A program made the translations under genes and the position numbers. Under the pieces are notes generated by a model. That model was not told where the DNA came from and searched no databases. It saw only the letters and a program-made list of their open reading frames with translations. Positions 20,385-21,719 of a stretch of 21,719 nucleotides of DNA are shown one piece after another. Origin of the DNA: JAWWPG01 sp038254365 (GTDB taxonomy: Bacteria > Actinomycetota > Actinomycetes > Propionibacteriales > Nocardioidaceae); NCBI GenBank assembly GCA_038254365.1, contig JBBSGI010000051.1, positions 1-21,719 on the forward strand, in the 5' to 3' direction. The stretch's first letter is position 1; each line of letters starts with the position of its first letter.

Positions 20385-21500
20385 ATGTCATCGCAGCGTC
20401 CGCAGGACAGGTACCGGCACCCCCGACGCACAACTGAGCCTGCCTGGTGGGTCGTCGGGCCTGAGTGGGCGACCCAGCGCCTTCGTCAACCTGGCTGGCT
20501 CCTGCTCCCGTTGCGAGCGTTCCTCGGTGTGACCTTCGTCTACGCAGCGCTGCAAAAGCTCGCCAACCCGGGATTCTTCGATGCCAGCTCGCCGACGTCA
20601 GTGCAACACCAGATGCAAGCCATTGCGCCAACCAGTCCGATCGGCCCGCTGGTCAGCGTGAGCCTGCACACCGGCTTCTTGCCGGGGCTGCTCATCGCCG
20701 TGGCCGAACTGGCGGTCGGGATCGCCACCCTTGTTGGCCTCAAGGCGCGGTTCGCCGCCGTGGGAGGGATGTTCCTCGCCCTCATGTTCTTCCTGACGGT
20801 CAGTTGGAACACCACGCCGTACTACTACGGGGCGGACATCGTCTTCGTTTTCGCCTGGACGCCGTTCGTCTCGCTCGGCGCGGGCAACGTGTTGTCGCTG
20901 GACGCGTGGGTGGCCGGTCGAGCCACTCACGCCGGTTTTGCGGTCCGGGAACCGCGTGCCGAGACGGTGCGGTTGCGAGAGCGTCGTGCCCTGCTGACGG
21001 CCGGCGTGGTGGCTGTCTTTGCGGGACTAACGTCGGCCGTCCTCGGACGGTTGGCCGGTGGCACCACGACCCCGGCGGCGAGTTCCCTGAGCGGCCGAGG
21101 CTCGAACAACGGGCAACCGGGGACGCGCCCCAGACACAGCCGCACTCGGGCGTCCAACCAGCCACCCCAGGCTGGACAGAGCTCGGCACCCGCCGGGATG
21201 ACCAAGATCGGTGCAGCGACCGACGTGCCGGTTGGTCAGGCCGGCCAGTTCCGGGACCCGGCCAGCGCAAGCCCGGCCTGGATGGTGCGCCTGGCCCGAG
21301 ACAGGTTCGTCGCTTTCAGCGCTGTCTGCACCCACGCTGGCTGCACGGTGCAGTACGACGGCGGCAACCGGCAGTTCGTGTGCCCTTGCCACGGTGGAAC
21401 GTTCAGCGCCCAGACCGGTCAGGTCCTAGCAGGCCCACCGCCGACCCCGTTGCCGGCAATCCCGGTACGCCTCGTCGATGGTCAGCTCTACGTCAAGTAG
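20385..21500 (+). CDS. DoxX/DoxD membrane protein fused to Rieske 2Fe-2S domain
   Basis: A 371-residue fusion. Residues 38-180 are a four-helix DoxX/DoxD (thiosulfate:quinone oxidoreductase small subunit-like) unit: LLPLRAFLGVTFVYAALQKL, LPGLLIAVAELAVGIATLVG, GGMFLALMFFLTVSW, IVFVFAWTPFVSLGAG. Residues 198-225 (RERRALLTAGVVAVFAGLTS) are a fifth helix resembling a twin-arginine signal. A Ser/Gly/Pro/Gln-rich linker (226-270) leads to a Rieske domain with CTHAGC and CPCHGG: ligands Cys315, His317, Cys333, His336, and a likely disulfide Cys320-Cys335. The domain should sit outside the membrane and pass electrons to or from quinone (inference). ATG 20385 has GGAG four bases before it. Confidence 0.9.
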   Translation: MSSQRPQDRYRHPRRTTEPAWWVVGPEWATQRLRQPGWLLLPLRAFLGVTFVYAALQKLANPGFFDASSPTSVQHQMQAIAPTSPIGPLVSVSLHTGFLPGLLIAVAELAVGIATLVGLKARFAAVGGMFLALMFFLTVSWNTTPYYYGADIVFVFAWTPFVSLGAGNVLSLDAWVAGRATHAGFAVREPRAETVRLRERRALLTAGVVAVFAGLTSAVLGRLAGGTTTPAASSLSGRGSNNGQPGTRPRHSRTRASNQPPQAGQSSAPAGMTKIGAATDVPVGQAGQFRDPASASPAWMVRLARDRFVAFSAVCTHAGCTVQYDGGNRQFVCPCHGGTFSAQTGQVLAGPPPTPLPAIPVRLVDGQLYVK

Positions 21501-21578
21501 CGGAGGCTCACCCGCCGTACAGGCCACTCGATCCTGAACAACATCCCAGGCGTGAAGAAGGAAATTGTCTCGAACACT

Positions 21579-21601
21579 TGTCCTATGTCGCTTAGCGTGG
21601 A
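21579..21601. repeat. 23-bp terminal inverted repeat, right copy
   Basis: Begins TGTCCTATGTCG and ends AGCGTGGA. It is the exact reverse complement of 41-63. It contains the stop codon of the partial transposase-like frame, a common layout for compact IS elements. Confidence 0.85.
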
Positions 21602-21719
21602 GATGGGTGCAGGCTGGGAGCTGACCGGGAATCGACGTGGCGTCGTTGGTCGGGTGCTCGTCCTTGGGTGCGGGCGAGGTGGTCTCGGATGAGTTCGGCC
21701 CAGGCGGTTTCGTTGGCCC
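21592..21719 (-). CDS. Partial ORF, probable transposase C-terminus
   Basis: A minus-strand frame enters from the right edge and reads ANETAWAELIRDHLARTQGR followed by 21 more residues, then TAA at 21594-21592 inside the terminal repeat. Only 41 residues are visible, so the family is not recognised. The transposase call rests on its position against the repeat. With the left edge (start side, same strand) it suggests that two IS copies in the same orientation flank the window. Confidence 0.5.
   Translation of the reverse strand, partial: ANETAWAELIRDHLARTQGRAPDQRRHVDSRSAPSLHPSPR

Noticed and set aside
20465..21595. 376-residue open frame overlapping the DoxX-Rieske gene
   Set aside because: An out-of-frame shadow; the Rieske and DoxX motifs are all in the 20385 frame.

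Overview
The window is high-GC, densely coded chromosomal DNA from an actinobacterium (Actinomycetota). The evidence is the presence of SepH, a DUF4193/DUF3710/DUF3159/dut block, a 2Fe-2S type ferrochelatase, ceoBC and TANNNT promoters placed exactly seven bases before start codons. A Nocardioidaceae or Propionibacteriales-like host is a guess from protein flavour only. No foreign-looking island, CRISPR array, tRNA or rRNA was seen.

Edges: a perfect 23-bp inverted repeat lies at 41-63 and 21579-21601. The left copy looks like the transposase-start end of an insertion sequence and the right copy like the transposase-stop end. The window therefore seems to lie between two directly oriented copies of one IS, or to be a contig that ends in that repeat.

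Left part (158-4236): a type II thymidine kinase broken by a one-base frameshift, a conserved hypothetical, a DUF1990-like protein facing a small membrane protein plus a clear DUF1990 protein, a heavily deleted sulfurtransferase remnant, and sepH (FtsZ regulator). Next come an MFS permease and ferrochelatase, divergent over 42 bp, and an inositol-monophosphatase (suhB-like) gene overlapping ferrochelatase.

Middle (7747-14779): DUF4193, DUF4235(-), DUF3093(-), dut-DUF3710-OB fold-DUF3159 as one overlapping operon, ceoC-ceoB (two TrkA/RCK potassium regulators) and a KimA-like APC/KUP-type permease. From memory, the order and strands match the M. tuberculosis Rv2701c-Rv2690c block in mirror image, apart from the added DUF4235 gene and the absence of cei. 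RCK proteins beside a KimA-type transporter suggest a potassium uptake unit.

Right part: aconitase (acn) behind a perfect 9+2+9 operator-like repeat; a response regulator-histidine kinase-HIT protein operon on the minus strand whose kinase appears to start at CTG; and, divergent from it, a DoxX/DoxD membrane protein fused to a C-terminal Rieske domain.

No wholly new system is evident. The best leads are the potassium module, the TCS-HIT / DoxX-Rieske locus, the unusual kinase start, the acn operator, and the IS edges next to two decayed genes.
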